Counted from the stretch's first letter, positions 30,159-38,837 are shown. The stretch: DNA of 64,000 bases from an uncultured Pelagibacteraceae bacterium (GCA_902613805.1 CACMIV010000001.1:124001-188000); one strand, 5' to 3'. Program-made: numbers and translations. The notes: generated by a model from the sequence alone, not told the origin.

Positions 30159-30467
30159 TTTAAGTCCAAATCTACTTAAAAATTTTTTTTCAAATGACCA
30201 AAAATATTGAAATTGTCCAAATGGCAGTGCAACAAGTAGCAGTAATATCTGATAGATTACAAAAAGCAATATTATTCTAAGCGGCCAAAAAATTATTGGA
30301 TTTAAATTCTCTTCCTGAAGACCAATAAATTGAAATAATTCGACAGTGATAAAAAGCGACAATGACCCTGTAATAGCAAAAATAATCATGATTATGATAA
30401 ATTGAGAGAAACTATGAATATTAAGCCGTCTCATCATTATTGAAATTATATTCATAAAATTTAACAT
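30153..30467 (-). CDS. Small membrane protein, DUF6787-like
   Basis: The protein has up to 104 residues, with in-frame starts at 30467, 30455 and 30437. Two hydrophobic segments (about 24-46 and 62-85) precede a short tail with LVALPFGQFQYFWSFEKKFLSRFG. That FGQF...F plus basic tail pattern resembles DUF6787, small membrane proteins of unknown function found in Bacteroidota and SAR11-type genomes. This is recalled rather than searched. No ribosome-binding site clearly decides the start. Confidence 0.5.
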   Translation of the reverse strand: MLNFMNIISIMMRRLNIHSFSQFIIIMIIFAITGSLSLFITVELFQFIGLQEENLNPIIFWPLRIILLFVIYQILLLLVALPFGQFQYFWSFEKKFLSRFGLKL

Positions 30468-30524
30468 TTAACTGTTGATCAATAATATTATATAGGATAT
30501 CTACTCACAAAAAATAGAACATAT

Positions 30525-30743
30525 ATGAAAAAAGATAAACATCCTGATTACCATAAAATTACAGTCGTGATGACAGACGGTACAAAATTTGAGACTATGT
30601 CTACATGGGGAAAAGAAGGTGACACAATGTCTCTAGATATTGATCCCCTTTCCCACCCAGCTTGGACTGGTGGGCAGCAAAAAATTCAGGATAAAGGCCA
30701 AGTTAGTCGTTTCAAAAAAAGGTTCAGTAACCTCAAGACATAA
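30525..30743 (+). CDS. rpmE: 50S ribosomal protein L31
   Basis: This 72-residue ribosomal protein has the L31 pattern: [41 protein letters not shown] and a basic C-terminal RFKKRFSN. It has no cysteines, so it is the zinc-free (C-) form. It is divergent from the DUF6787-like gene and followed by hsp20. Confidence 0.96.
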   Translation: MKKDKHPDYHKITVVMTDGTKFETMSTWGKEGDTMSLDIDPLSHPAWTGGQQKIQDKGQVSRFKKRFSNLKT

Positions 30744-30758
30744 TTCAAATTTCTAGTA

Positions 30759-30790
30759 TTGAAAATTTATCATTAGTCACAACATATAAT
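30759..30790 (+). promoter_or_regulatory. Candidate hsp20 promoter
   Basis: TTGAAA (30759-30764) and a perfect TATAAT (30785-30790) are 20 bases apart, long for a housekeeping promoter. The overlapping CATATA preceded by TTGAA also loosely resembles a sigma-32 site, which would suit the small heat-shock gene downstream. The start site would lie at about 30797. Confidence 0.35.
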
Positions 30791-30791
30791 G

Positions 30792-30815
30792 TGCTGATGG
30801 CATTCTGCATCAGCA
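30792..30815 (+). other. Perfect 8-bp hairpin in the hsp20 leader
   Basis: TGCTGATG and CATCAGCA form a perfect stem around an 8-base loop, 60 bases before the hsp20 start. No T run follows (AACAAAG), so it is a poor intrinsic terminator for rpmE. It more likely sits at the 5' end of the hsp20 mRNA. Confidence 0.5.
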
Positions 30816-30874
30816 AACAAAGCTTAGCTCTTAAAAAGTAAGCAAATTTTTAATCGCTTAAGGAGGATTAAATT

Positions 30875-31303
30875 ATGACTACATTTGACTTATCACCATT
30901 ACTACGCTCTAGTGTTGGTTTCGATGCATTTGATAATATTTTTGACTCGGTTTTTAATTTAAATGAGTCCAGTGGAGCTTATCCACCATATAATATTGTT
31001 AAATCAGGCAATAATTACACTATAACAGTAGCTGTAGCTGGTTTTTCTAAATCAGATTTAGATATATCTGTGCAGGAAAATGAGTTGGTTATTAAGGGAT
31101 CAACTAATGACTCTAATAAGGAAATCGAATTTTTGCACAGAGGTATAGCAGGTAGAAATTTTGAAAGAAAATTTAGATTAGCTGATACCATAAAAGTTAC
31201 TGATGCAAATTACGAAAATGGGTTACTTCACATTTTTCTTGAAAGAGAAATACCAGAACATCAAAAACCTAGAAAAATTGAAATTAATTCAAAAATTAAC
31301 TAA
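30875..31303 (+). CDS. Small heat-shock protein, Hsp20/IbpA family
   Basis: This ATP-independent holding chaperone has 142 residues with a short N-terminal arm, an alpha-crystallin domain from about residue 32 (PPYNIVKSGNNYTITVAVAGF) to about 125, and an IEIN C-terminal extension. The HRGIAGRNFERKFRLADTIKV and ANYENGLLHIFLEREIPE segments are diagnostic for the IbpA class. A strong AAGGAGG lies 8 bases before ATG 30875. The leader has paired repeats that could control translation. Confidence 0.95.
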   Translation: MTTFDLSPLLRSSVGFDAFDNIFDSVFNLNESSGAYPPYNIVKSGNNYTITVAVAGFSKSDLDISVQENELVIKGSTNDSNKEIEFLHRGIAGRNFERKFRLADTIKVTDANYENGLLHIFLEREIPEHQKPRKIEINSKIN

Positions 31304-31309
31304 AAAGAA

Positions 31310-31339
31310 TTAGGAGTCACTTTAAATGGTGGCTCCTAA
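31310..31339 (+). promoter_or_regulatory. Hairpin enclosing the ribosome-binding site and start of the quinone oxidoreductase gene
   Basis: TTAGGAGTCAC (31310-31320) pairs with GTGGCTCCTAA (31329-31339): 11 base pairs with one G-T wobble, loop TTTAAATG. The only good Shine-Dalgarno (AGGAG) is inside the 5' strand, and the ATG at 31326 is in the loop. The hairpin would block initiation until it melts. No T tract follows, so it is unlike a terminator of hsp20. Confidence 0.6.
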
Positions 31340-32321
31340 GATTAAAATGAAAGCAATATTACACAAAGAATTTGGTGGACCAGAGGTTTTAGGAGTAACT
31401 AATGATGTTGAGATACCTCAAATAGAAAAACATGAAGTTTTGATTCAAGTTCACGCGGCAGGTATAAATCGACCAGACATTCTTCAACGATCTGGTGGTT
31501 ACCCACCACCGCCCGGTGCATCAGAAATTTTGGGCTTAGAAGTTTCAGGGGAAATTGTTGATGTTGGTGAAGATGTAAATAAAAATTTGCTCAACACAAA
31601 AGTCTGTGCACTAGTCCCTGGCGGAGGTTACGCAGAATTTGTAAAATGTCATACCTCAACAATTCTTCCTATACCTAAAGGCATTTCAATTATTGACGCT
31701 TGTACAATTCCCGAAACATTTTTTACAGTTTGGACAAATCTATTTGATCAAGCAAAGCTAAAACAAGGTGAGACATTATTAATTCATGGTGGTGCTAGTG
31801 GTATAGGTTTGACTGCTATTTCTATTGCATTAGCCATGCAAATTAAATGCATAGCAACCGTAGGATCAGACGAAAAATATAAATATTTGCAGGATTTGGG
31901 TTTAGAAAGAGTAATTAATTACAATCTTGAGGATTTTGAAAGCATAATTAAAAATGAATATAAAGGAGTTGATGTAATACTAGACATGGTAGGTGGGGAT
32001 TATTTTCAAAAAAATATTAATGTCCTAAATAGACTTGGAAGGCTTCTAAATATCGCATACCTAAAGGGATCTAAGGTAGAAGTGAACTTACTGCCAATTA
32101 TGTTGAAGCGATTAACAGTTTCTGGCTCAACGTTAAGAATAAGAAGTAATGATGAAAAGAAACTCATTGCCGATAATCTTAAGAAACATATTTGGCCATT
32201 AATTGAAAATGGCAACATTAAATTGCATATTGACCAAAAATTTGATTATGAGAATGTTAAAAAAGCTCATCAATACATGGAAAATAATAAGAATATTGGC
32301 AAATTGCTGCTTAAATTTTAG
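31326..32321 (+). CDS. NAD(P)H quinone oxidoreductase, zeta-crystallin/PIG3-like (MDR family)
   Basis: This 331-residue zinc-free medium-chain reductase shows the GroES-like start MKAILHKEFGGPEVL, INRPDILQRSGGYPPPPGAS, a PETFFTVWTNLF segment and the nucleotide motif LLIHGGASGIGLTAISIA. The order fits the PIG3-type quinone reductase family, which uses NADPH on quinones or enals. ATG 31326 has a Shine-Dalgarno sequence 9 bases upstream; ATG 31347 matches the usual family start (MKA) but lacks one. It follows hsp20 by 22 bases, so a stress-response unit is plausible. Confidence 0.88.
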   Translation: MVAPKIKMKAILHKEFGGPEVLGVTNDVEIPQIEKHEVLIQVHAAGINRPDILQRSGGYPPPPGASEILGLEVSGEIVDVGEDVNKNLLNTKVCALVPGGGYAEFVKCHTSTILPIPKGISIIDACTIPETFFTVWTNLFDQAKLKQGETLLIHGGASGIGLTAISIALAMQIKCIATVGSDEKYKYLQDLGLERVINYNLEDFESIIKNEYKGVDVILDMVGGDYFQKNINVLNRLGRLLNIAYLKGSKVEVNLLPIMLKRLTVSGSTLRIRSNDEKKLIADNLKKHIWPLIENGNIKLHIDQKFDYENVKKAHQYMENNKNIGKLLLKF

Positions 32322-32375
32322 GATATCCTTTGAAAAACTCTAAAATTAACTTATAAGAGGCACTCTATAATTATT

Positions 32376-33017
32376 ATGAAAACAGCAAAATTACCATTAA
32401 TGCCAAAAGCCACTGCAATATGGCTTGTTGATAATACCTCTTTGTCATTCAGGCAGATAGGTGATTTCTGTGGGATGCATGAATTAGAAATTAAAGGTAT
32501 AGCAGATGGTGAAGTAGGCTTAGGAATTAAGGGATTAAATCCTATAAGCAGTGGTCAATTAACAAAAGATGAAATCGATAGATGTTCGGATAATGAAGAT
32601 GAGTCACTGAAAATTATTGAAAATGAAATCTCTGAAAAGACTGAGCAATCAAAAAAGAAAAAAAAATATACTCCTCTTTCAAAAAGACAGGATAGGCCAG
32701 ACGCAGTTTATTGGTTGATAAGAAATCACCCTGAACTAAAGGATTCGCAGGTTGCAAGACTAGTTGGCAGTACAAAAAATACAATTGATGCTATTAGAAA
32801 AAGAACTCATTGGAACATGGCAAATATCCGTCCACAAGATCCAATTGGACTTGGAATTTGTAGGCAAGTTGAATTAGATGAGGCTTTAGCTAAAGCTGAA
32901 AGATCAATGAAAAGAGCTCAAAAGAAAAAAGAAAAAGAAGAGAGATTGAGACTGCAAGAAGCAGATGAAAAAGTTTCAGACATAAATGAGTCAGAAACTT
33001 CTTCTGTCGATGGATAA
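32376..33017 (+). CDS. trcR: Cell-cycle transcriptional regulator TrcR (DUF1013)
   Basis: This 213-residue protein is of the DUF1013 family, which is conserved in Alphaproteobacteria and in Caulobacter named TrcR, an RNA-polymerase-associated regulator. Visible are the start LPKATAIW-type segment ([20 protein letters not shown]), a first helix-turn-helix-like unit ([21 protein letters not shown]), an acidic/Lys-rich insert (about 65-100), and a second unit [32 protein letters not shown]. The end is a highly charged helix (about 168-200). It lies 11 bases before purE. Confidence 0.88.
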   Translation: MKTAKLPLMPKATAIWLVDNTSLSFRQIGDFCGMHELEIKGIADGEVGLGIKGLNPISSGQLTKDEIDRCSDNEDESLKIIENEISEKTEQSKKKKKYTPLSKRQDRPDAVYWLIRNHPELKDSQVARLVGSTKNTIDAIRKRTHWNMANIRPQDPIGLGICRQVELDEALAKAERSMKRAQKKKEKEERLRLQEADEKVSDINESETSSVDG

Positions 33018-33028
33018 TAAATATTAAA

Positions 33029-33514
33029 ATGAAAAATCCTTCACTGGTAAGCATCATTATGGGCAGCCAATCTGATTGGCCTACGATGAAGCATGCTTCA
33101 AAAATTTTAAAATTATTTAATATAAAACACGAAGTAAAAATTATTTCTGCCCATAGAACGCCTAAAAGGATGTTTGAATATGCTGAAAGAGCAGAACAAA
33201 GAGGAATAGAAGTAATTATTGCAGGCGCTGGTGGAGCAGCTCATTTGCCTGGAATGACAGCCTCTATTTCAAATATTCCTGTACTAGGTGTTCCAATTGA
33301 GTCAAAAAAACTGAAAGGCTTAGATAGTTTGCTATCGATTGCTCAAATGCCAGCAGGCGTTCCAGTTGGAACACTTGCTGTTGGAGAAGCTGGAGCAAAA
33401 AATGCAGCATTACTTGCAGTATCAATTTTAAGTTGCAATAACACAAAACTGAAAAAAAAATACGCTTCATGGAGATTAAAACAAACTAAGTCAATAAAAA
33501 ATATACCCAAATAA
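33029..33514 (+). CDS. purE: N5-carboxyaminoimidazole ribonucleotide mutase
   Basis: PurE converts N5-CAIR to CAIR in purine synthesis. The 161-residue class I protein has the substrate loop [32 protein letters not shown] with the catalytic His, and [17 protein letters not shown]. It partners PurK, whose ATG shares a base with the purE stop, so the two form a coupled pair. Confidence 0.97.
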   Translation: MKNPSLVSIIMGSQSDWPTMKHASKILKLFNIKHEVKIISAHRTPKRMFEYAERAEQRGIEVIIAGAGGAAHLPGMTASISNIPVLGVPIESKKLKGLDSLLSIAQMPAGVPVGTLAVGEAGAKNAALLAVSILSCNNTKLKKKYASWRLKQTKSIKNIPK

Positions 33515-34590
33515 TGAAAGCCGAAGTTTCCACTGTAGGCATAATCGGCGGTGGTCAACTTGGCATGTTTTTAGCTCAAGCTTGTCAAAAAATTGGGCTT
33601 ATTACACATATCTATTCTGATACAGATGATGCCCCTGCAAAAAAATATGCTAATAAAATTATTTACGGTTCTTTTAATGATCATAAGAAGTTAAATGAAT
33701 TTAGAAAAAATGTTGATTTGCTAACTTATGAATTTGAAAATGTTGCTATAAAAACATTAAAACAAATCAATAAACAAATTAAAATATACCCACCCATTTC
33801 TGCTTTAGAAATAAGTCAAGATAGAAAAAAAGAAAAATTATTTTTTTCAAAGAATAAAATTAAACATGCTGGACTTTTTTTTGTTAATGAGAAAACAAAT
33901 TTAAACAAACTTAAAGATAAAATAAATTTTCCAGTGATATTAAAAACATGCAGATTTGGTTATGATGGAAAAGGTCAATATAAAGTAAAAAATTTTTCTG
34001 ATTTAAAAAATAAATGGAAAAAGCTTGATTATCAATCGTGTGTGATTGAGAAGGTGATAAAGTTTAATAGAGAATTATCTGTCATATGCTCAAGAAATAT
34101 AAGAAAAAATATATGTTTTTATCCACCATTTGAGAATATTCACAAAAACCATATTTTGTTTGAAACAATATCTCCATCACAAATAGATGAAAAAATAAAT
34201 AAACAGCTAATAATAATATCAAAAAAGATTTTAAATAAGCTTAATTACATTGGCTTACTAACAATTGAATTCTTTTTAGATGATGAAAATAATATCTATG
34301 TGAACGAAATTGCACCTAGAGTTCACAATTCAGGCCATATAACACTTGATAATGCTAATATGAGTCAATTCGAGTTGCATATAAAAGCAATTACAAAAGA
34401 CAAAATTAAAACCCCAAAAATTATTAAAAAAGGTCTTATGAGAAATCTTATTGGCAATGAGATCAAAAGAACCAAACAAATAAGTAAATTGAAAAAGTAT
34501 AAGGTTTACAAAAAGAAGAAGGCATACGACTATGGTAAAAAAGCAATTAAACAAGGCCGTAAAATGGGTCATATTAATTTTGTTAACTAG
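33514..34590 (+). CDS. purK: N5-carboxyaminoimidazole ribonucleotide synthase
   Basis: PurK is an ATP-grasp enzyme that carboxylates AIR with bicarbonate. The 358 residues show the N-terminal GIIGGGQLGMFLAQA, the nucleotide region FPVILKTCRFGYDGKGQ, the catalytic EFFLDDENNIYVNEIAPRVHNSGH and a Lys-rich C-terminal end. Lysine content is high even for this genome. It pairs with purE. Confidence 0.95.
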   Translation: MKAEVSTVGIIGGGQLGMFLAQACQKIGLITHIYSDTDDAPAKKYANKIIYGSFNDHKKLNEFRKNVDLLTYEFENVAIKTLKQINKQIKIYPPISALEISQDRKKEKLFFSKNKIKHAGLFFVNEKTNLNKLKDKINFPVILKTCRFGYDGKGQYKVKNFSDLKNKWKKLDYQSCVIEKVIKFNRELSVICSRNIRKNICFYPPFENIHKNHILFETISPSQIDEKINKQLIIISKKILNKLNYIGLLTIEFFLDDENNIYVNEIAPRVHNSGHITLDNANMSQFELHIKAITKDKIKTPKIIKKGLMRNLIGNEIKRTKQISKLKKYKVYKKKKAYDYGKKAIKQGRKMGHINFVN

Positions 34591-34634
34591 ATTAAATCTT
34601 TTTCTTTTATGTAGACAAGCGTGTATCCAAGTGC

Positions 34635-34678
34635 TAAAAAACCTCAAATTCTAACTTGCTCTTAAGGAGGGCAGAACA
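34635..34678 (+). promoter_or_regulatory. rpsU leader: possible -10 and strong Shine-Dalgarno
   Basis: AAGGAGGG (34664-34671) matches the 3' end of 16S rRNA almost fully and lies 7 to 8 bases before the ATA at 34679. A weak promoter may be TAGACA (34612-34617) with TAAAAA (34635-34640), spacer 17. In this window such a complete Shine-Dalgarno is rare; hsp20 has another. It fixes the S21 start despite the lack of ATG, GTG or TTG. Confidence 0.6.
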
Positions 34679-34876
34679 ATAGTCGAAGTAAGTGTAAAAG
34701 ATAACAATGTGGAGGGAGCCCTTCGCATTCTCAAAAAAAAGATGCAAAGAGAGGGCATTTTTAAAGAAATGAAGATGAGAACTTACTTTGAAAAACCTAG
34801 TCAAAAAAAGCTCAGAGAGAAGGCTGAAAACATTCGGCGCTCACGTAAAATGGCTAGAAGAAAGATTTATAGCTAA
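34679..34876 (+). CDS. rpsU: 30S ribosomal protein S21, apparently with an ATA start codon
   Basis: The frame encodes 65 residues with a full S21 pattern: [46 protein letters not shown], and a basic end [14 protein letters not shown]21 sits near the mRNA exit/anti-Shine-Dalgarno region of the 30S subunit and aids initiation. An in-frame stop lies at 34652-34654, and no ATG, GTG or TTG occurs before the conserved start. The codon at the family's usual first position, right after AAGGAGGG, is ATA. The first in-frame GTG comes ten codons later, inside the conserved part. A sequencing error (ATG read as ATA) is the main alternative. It lies 5 bases from the convergent pntB. Confidence 0.88.
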   Translation: MVEVSVKDNNVEGALRILKKKMQREGIFKEMKMRTYFEKPSQKKLREKAENIRRSRKMARRKIYS

Positions 34877-34881
34877 ATTTT

Positions 34882-36279
34882 TTATAGAGCTTTAACAATA
34901 CCTTCAACCATTTTTTTTGCATCCGAAAATAGCATCATAGTATTGTCACGATAGAATAATTCATTATCGATACCTGCATAGCCAAGACCGCGTCCTCTTT
35001 TTACAAACAGAACTGTACTAGCTTTTTCAACATCAAGAATGGGCATTCCATAAATTGGTGATGCAGGATCTGTTTTTGCTATAGGATTCGTTACGTCATT
35101 CGCTCCAATAACAAAAGCAACATCAGCTTGAGAGAATTCAGAATTAATATCTTCAAGTTCAAAAACCTCATCATATGGTACATTTGCTTCAGCCAATAAT
35201 ACATTCATGTGTCCAGGCATTCTTCCAGCAACGGGGTGTATTGCAAATGTAACCTTTACACCATTTGATTTTAGCACGTCTGTCATTTCCTTAAGAGCAT
35301 GCTGAGCTTGTGCTACTGCCATACCATATCCGGGAACAATAATAACTGAACCTGCATTCTTCATGATAAAAGCAGCATCATCAGCGCTACCTTCTTTGAC
35401 AGGTCTTTGCTCCACATCTTTGGATACCGCTGAATCTTCAGCTCCAAATCCACCAAGTATAACACTGATGAAGGATCTATTCATAGCAGCGCACATTATA
35501 TATGATAGAATTGCACCAGATGATCCAACTAACGCACCAGTGATAATGAGTGCGGTGTTTCCAAGTGTAAACCCAATTCCAGCTGCAGCCCATCCAGAGT
35601 AAGAGTTTAACATTGATACAACAACAGGCATATCGGCCCCACCAATAGGAATAATAATTAAAAACCCGATCAAAAATGAAAGTGCAATAATAGCTAAATA
35701 AATATTTTGGTTCTGATTAAAACAAAAATAAAAAATACCTGCGATAATAATCAAACCAATTAACAGATTTACAAAGTGTTGACCCTTAAAGACGATTGGT
35801 GAACCTGACATGATGCCTTGCAATTTACCAAATGCAATTACTGAGCCAGAAAAAGTAATGGCACCAATTACAGCGCCAAGTGACATCTCGACTAAACTTA
35901 GTGTTTTTATCTTTCCAACTGTGCCAATATTAAAAGCCTCGGGCGCATAAAACGCAGCGAGAGCAACAAATACCGCTGCAAGTCCTACTAAGCTGTGGAA
36001 AGCAGCAACAAGTTGTGGCATTGCGGTCATTGCAATTTTCCTCGCTATCACAGAACCAATTAATCCACCAATAATTATTGCAATTAGTACTAGACCTATA
36101 GTTTGAATATTTGATGTAAAAAAATTAACTGAGAATAGTGTAGCCAGTACAGCAATTAACATTCCGAGCATGCCGAAAATATTTCCTCTTCGCGAACTTT
36201 CTGGTGATGATAGGCCTCTCAAAGCGATAATAAAGAATATACCTGAAATAACGTAAGCTACAGCGACTAGATTATGCAT
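34882..36279 (-). CDS. pntB: NAD(P) transhydrogenase subunit beta
   Basis: PntB is the membrane and NADP(H)-binding subunit of the proton-translocating transhydrogenase, which makes NADPH from NADH using the proton gradient. In 465 residues about nine membrane helices (1-260) are followed by the dIII domain with SVIIVPGYGMAVAQAQHAL, HPVAGRMPGHMNVLLAEA, FVIGANDVTNPIA and KRGRGLGYAGIDNELFY. The start shares one base with the pntA2 stop. Confidence 0.97.
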   Translation of the reverse strand: MHNLVAVAYVISGIFFIIALRGLSSPESSRRGNIFGMLGMLIAVLATLFSVNFFTSNIQTIGLVLIAIIIGGLIGSVIARKIAMTAMPQLVAAFHSLVGLAAVFVALAAFYAPEAFNIGTVGKIKTLSLVEMSLGAVIGAITFSGSVIAFGKLQGIMSGSPIVFKGQHFVNLLIGLIIIAGIFYFCFNQNQNIYLAIIALSFLIGFLIIIPIGGADMPVVVSMLNSYSGWAAAGIGFTLGNTALIITGALVGSSGAILSYIMCAAMNRSFISVILGGFGAEDSAVSKDVEQRPVKEGSADDAAFIMKNAGSVIIVPGYGMAVAQAQHALKEMTDVLKSNGVKVTFAIHPVAGRMPGHMNVLLAEANVPYDEVFELEDINSEFSQADVAFVIGANDVTNPIAKTDPASPIYGMPILDVEKASTVLFVKRGRGLGYAGIDNELFYRDNTMMLFSDAKKMVEGIVKAL

Positions 36280-36602
36280 TATTTATTATCCTGATTCTTT
36301 GGTTTCTTTTTATACATTGCTAACATTCGTTGTGTTACTAGGAACCCACCAAATATATTTACTGCAGCTAGCAAGACCGCAATAAATCCAAAACTTTTAG
36401 ATAGAATCCCAAGAAATGTTTGATCAGTACTCGAGACGAGAGCGAATAGCCCACCAACAATAATAACTGATGAAATAGCGTTGGTAACGGCCATGAGAGG
36501 AGTATGTAAAGCAGGTGTCACACTCCAAACCACATAGTAACCCACAAAAATTGATAACACAAAAATGGTTAGTCTAAAGATGTTTGGATCAATTACTTCC
36601 AT
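36279..36602 (-). CDS. pntAB: NAD(P) transhydrogenase subunit alpha, membrane part (PntAB/PntA2)
   Basis: This 107-residue membrane protein corresponds to the C-terminal part of E. coli PntA. Its motif [25 protein letters not shown] is the hallmark of this segment, with about three to four helices between residues 8 and 92. Splitting alpha into two chains is usual in Alphaproteobacteria. One-base overlaps on both sides indicate coupling with pntAA and pntB. Confidence 0.96.
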   Translation of the reverse strand: MEVIDPNIFRLTIFVLSIFVGYYVVWSVTPALHTPLMAVTNAISSVIIVGGLFALVSSTDQTFLGILSKSFGFIAVLLAAVNIFGGFLVTQRMLAMYKKKPKNQDNK

Positions 36603-37723
36603 TAGCTCAGCTCCTTGTTAACAATTTCATTATTTTTTGTAACCAGTATTCCTTGAATAATCTCATCGTCCCAATCAATCTTTATAGATTTAGATTCGCT
36701 GTCGATTAACAATGTTAAAAAATTAAGTATATTTTTTGAAAATAATGCAGAGGCATCCTCAGATATTGTTGAAGTAATATCTTTTGAGCCAACTACGTGC
36801 ACACCTCCGACATCTATAGTTTCACCTGCAACAGAACATTCACAATTTCCTCCACTCTCAGCAGCAAGATCAATTATAATTGATCCAGGTTTCATTGTTT
36901 TAACCTGTGCTTCTGAGATAAGAATTGGAGCTTTCTTTCCAGGAATAAGAGCTGTACAAATTGCAATGTCTTGCGTTGATAGGGTATCTAAAATAAGTTT
37001 TGCTTGTTTGGCTTTAAACTCATCGCTCATTTCTTTTGCATAACCGCCAGAGGTTTCTGCATCCTGTATCTCTTCATCTTCAACCATAACAAATTTTCCG
37101 CCTAAGCTCTCAACTTGTTCCTTTGCTGCCATTCTAACATCAGTCGCAGAAACGATTGCTCCAAGCCTCTTTGCTGTAGCTATAGCCTGTAAACCGGCAA
37201 CGCCAGCACCAAATACCATAACTTTTGCAGGAGCAATTGTACCGGCAGCTGTCATCATCATAGGCATAGCTTTGTTAAAAAGATAAGTTGCATCTATTAC
37301 AGCCTTGTACCCAGCTAAGTTTGATTGGGAAGAGAGTATATCCATAGATTGTGCTCTTGTTATTCTTGGCATTAGTTCCATTGCAAACGATGTTACACCC
37401 TTGTCCTTGAGTTTGTTTAATGTATCTTTACTATTGTAAGGATCCAAAGAACCAATAAATAAGGCACCTTCTCTCATAATTGAAATTTCTTCATTGGTTG
37501 GCTTATTAACTTTTATAATAATATCTGCGTTTGAAATTTCAGAGACATTATTAAAAATTTCAGCACCATTTGCTTTATAACTTTCATCAGAAAAGTTTGA
37601 ATTTTGCCCAGCAGTTGTTTGTATATTTACAGATATACCTAACTCAACCATCTTTTTTACACTGTCAGGAGAGGCTGAAACACGCAATTCTGTCTCACTC
37701 TCTTTTAAAATATAAGCGCGCAT
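36602..37723 (-). CDS. pntAA: NAD(P) transhydrogenase subunit alpha, NAD-binding part (PntAA/PntA1)
   Basis: This soluble dI domain binds NAD(H). From ATG 37723 it has 373 residues with the alanine dehydrogenase/PNT N-terminal fold ([21 protein letters not shown]), [24 protein letters not shown] and the Rossmann motif [23 protein letters not shown] longer frame to 37792 is open, but its extra residues are non-homologous and cover the tiny gene at 37735. The start MRAYILKE agrees with the family. Confidence 0.95.
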   Translation of the reverse strand: MRAYILKESETELRVSASPDSVKKMVELGISVNIQTTAGQNSNFSDESYKANGAEIFNNVSEISNADIIIKVNKPTNEEISIMREGALFIGSLDPYNSKDTLNKLKDKGVTSFAMELMPRITRAQSMDILSSQSNLAGYKAVIDATYLFNKAMPMMMTAAGTIAPAKVMVFGAGVAGLQAIATAKRLGAIVSATDVRMAAKEQVESLGGKFVMVEDEEIQDAETSGGYAKEMSDEFKAKQAKLILDTLSTQDIAICTALIPGKKAPILISEAQVKTMKPGSIIIDLAAESGGNCECSVAGETIDVGGVHVVGSKDITSTISEDASALFSKNILNFLTLLIDSESKSIKIDWDDEIIQGILVTKNNEIVNKELS

Positions 37724-37734
37724 AAATTTAAAAT

Positions 37735-37845
37735 TTAGATTAAAAAAATTGCCATCAAAACCAAAACAACGACAACACCAACAGAACCCCACAAAATGAG
37801 CTTGCCGAAGAAACTATAAGTTTTTTTCTGTTCTGATATATCCAT
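37735..37845 (-). CDS. aa3-type cytochrome c oxidase subunit IV-like small membrane protein
   Basis: The 36-residue ORF reads MDISEQKKTYSFFGKLI and then a single hydrophobic helix with GVVVVLVLMAIFLI. This is the bacterial COX4 (pfam07835-like) pattern of Alphaproteobacteria: an MDI-x-EQ-x-x-T-(F/Y) head, an aromatic patch and one membrane helix, and its usual neighbour is pntAA. In Rhodobacter and Paracoccus such a chain is subunit IV of aa3 oxidase, of uncertain importance. It lies 11 bases upstream of pntAA on the same strand. Confidence 0.75.
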   Translation of the reverse strand: MDISEQKKTYSFFGKLILWGSVGVVVVLVLMAIFLI

Positions 37846-37934
37846 GATAAGCGAATAATATATTTCTAAATATGGAATTTAACAGTATTTTTTTTAGTTA
37901 ATGTTTAGTTACTACTATTTGATTTATGTATACA

Positions 37935-38837
37935 TTACAGTGCTTTAGATGGTTTTGAATGATCCCAATCAATTATCAATGATCTTAAAGCTGAAACAAG
38001 AGCTAAGGGTTGATCTACCATGATATGATGATGAGCTTCTGGTATGTTAATTATCGGTGATTTCTTATCCATTAGTTCGTTCATATATTTTGCACTAAAC
38101 CCTGGAAAGATTGATGATTTTTCACCTCTAAATACTGCAACTCTGCATTTAAGACCTTTGAGAGTATTTCTTAAAACAGCTTGCCTTTCAGCAAAATTTT
38201 CACTTGTAAAAATATTCATATAGCTTGGGTCAAATTTCCAAGTCCAACCGCCTCTAACTTTTTTAATAGATTTTTCAGCAATGAAATTCATTGCATATTC
38301 AAGAGCATCACTCTGAGATGGAACTAATCTAAAACGTTCAATAATATCTGACATTTTTTTATATACATTATTAGCTCTAACTTTCAAATCGAATTTAGGA
38401 GGATTATCAGTTGGAGGCATTATTGCTGTATCTACTATAACTAAACCATACAATTTTTTTTTCATTAGAGAAGCTGCATATACACCACACATACCGCCAA
38501 GGCTATGTCCTATAAAAATAGGCTTTTTTAATTTTTCTTTCTTGCATACACCAACAATCTCTGCCCCCCATGACTCAACTGAATATTTTTTCTTCCACTC
38601 ACTATCGCCCATTCCACCTAGATTCATAGCAATTACTCTATGTGTTTTAGCGAAGTAGGGAGCAATAAAACTCCACCACTCTGCATGCGCCATACCACCA
38701 TGAATAAAAATTAAGCCAGGTTTTGATTTATCGCCCCAAGTATTATACACAATTTTTGTACCTTTTATTTTTACAGATAGTACTTCAGGCTGATTAGCTA
38801 TTGCTTTTTCAAACCACTTCGGAGCAACTTGACTCAT
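37935..38837 (-). CDS. Alpha/beta hydrolase
   Basis: This 300-residue alpha/beta-hydrolase-fold protein shows the oxyanion segment LIFIHGGMAHAEWW, the nucleophile elbow FIGHSLGGMCG (Ser in GHSLGG) and a C-terminal His in PEAHHHIMVDQP. An acid residue probably lies near FRGEKSSIFPG. There is no signal peptide. The substrate is unknown; esterase, C-C hydrolase or haloalkane-type roles cannot be separated. It is 4 bases downstream of the formylglutamate-amidohydrolase-like gene, so the two are likely cotranscribed. Confidence 0.85.
   Translation of the reverse strand: MSQVAPKWFEKAIANQPEVLSVKIKGTKIVYNTWGDKSKPGLIFIHGGMAHAEWWSFIAPYFAKTHRVIAMNLGGMGDSEWKKKYSVESWGAEIVGVCKKEKLKKPIFIGHSLGGMCGVYAASLMKKKLYGLVIVDTAIMPPTDNPPKFDLKVRANNVYKKMSDIIERFRLVPSQSDALEYAMNFIAEKSIKKVRGGWTWKFDPSYMNIFTSENFAERQAVLRNTLKGLKCRVAVFRGEKSSIFPGFSAKYMNELMDKKSPIINIPEAHHHIMVDQPLALVSALRSLIIDWDHSKPSKAL

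Noticed and set aside
30792-30815. Intrinsic terminator for rpmE
   Set aside because: A good stem, but followed by AACAAAG with no T run, and it lies just downstream of a likely -10 box; kept as a leader hairpin instead.
34330-34647. 105-codon minus-strand ORF over the end of purK and the rpsU leader
   Set aside because: Opposite strand of a clear ATP-grasp gene, with Phe/Cys-rich composition reflecting Lys/Ala-rich codons on the other strand.
36602-37792. pntAA starting at 37792 (396 residues)
   Set aside because: The first 23 residues (Cys/Phe/Asn-rich) have no family match and overlap the COX4-like gene in another frame; MRAYILKE at 37723 is the family start.
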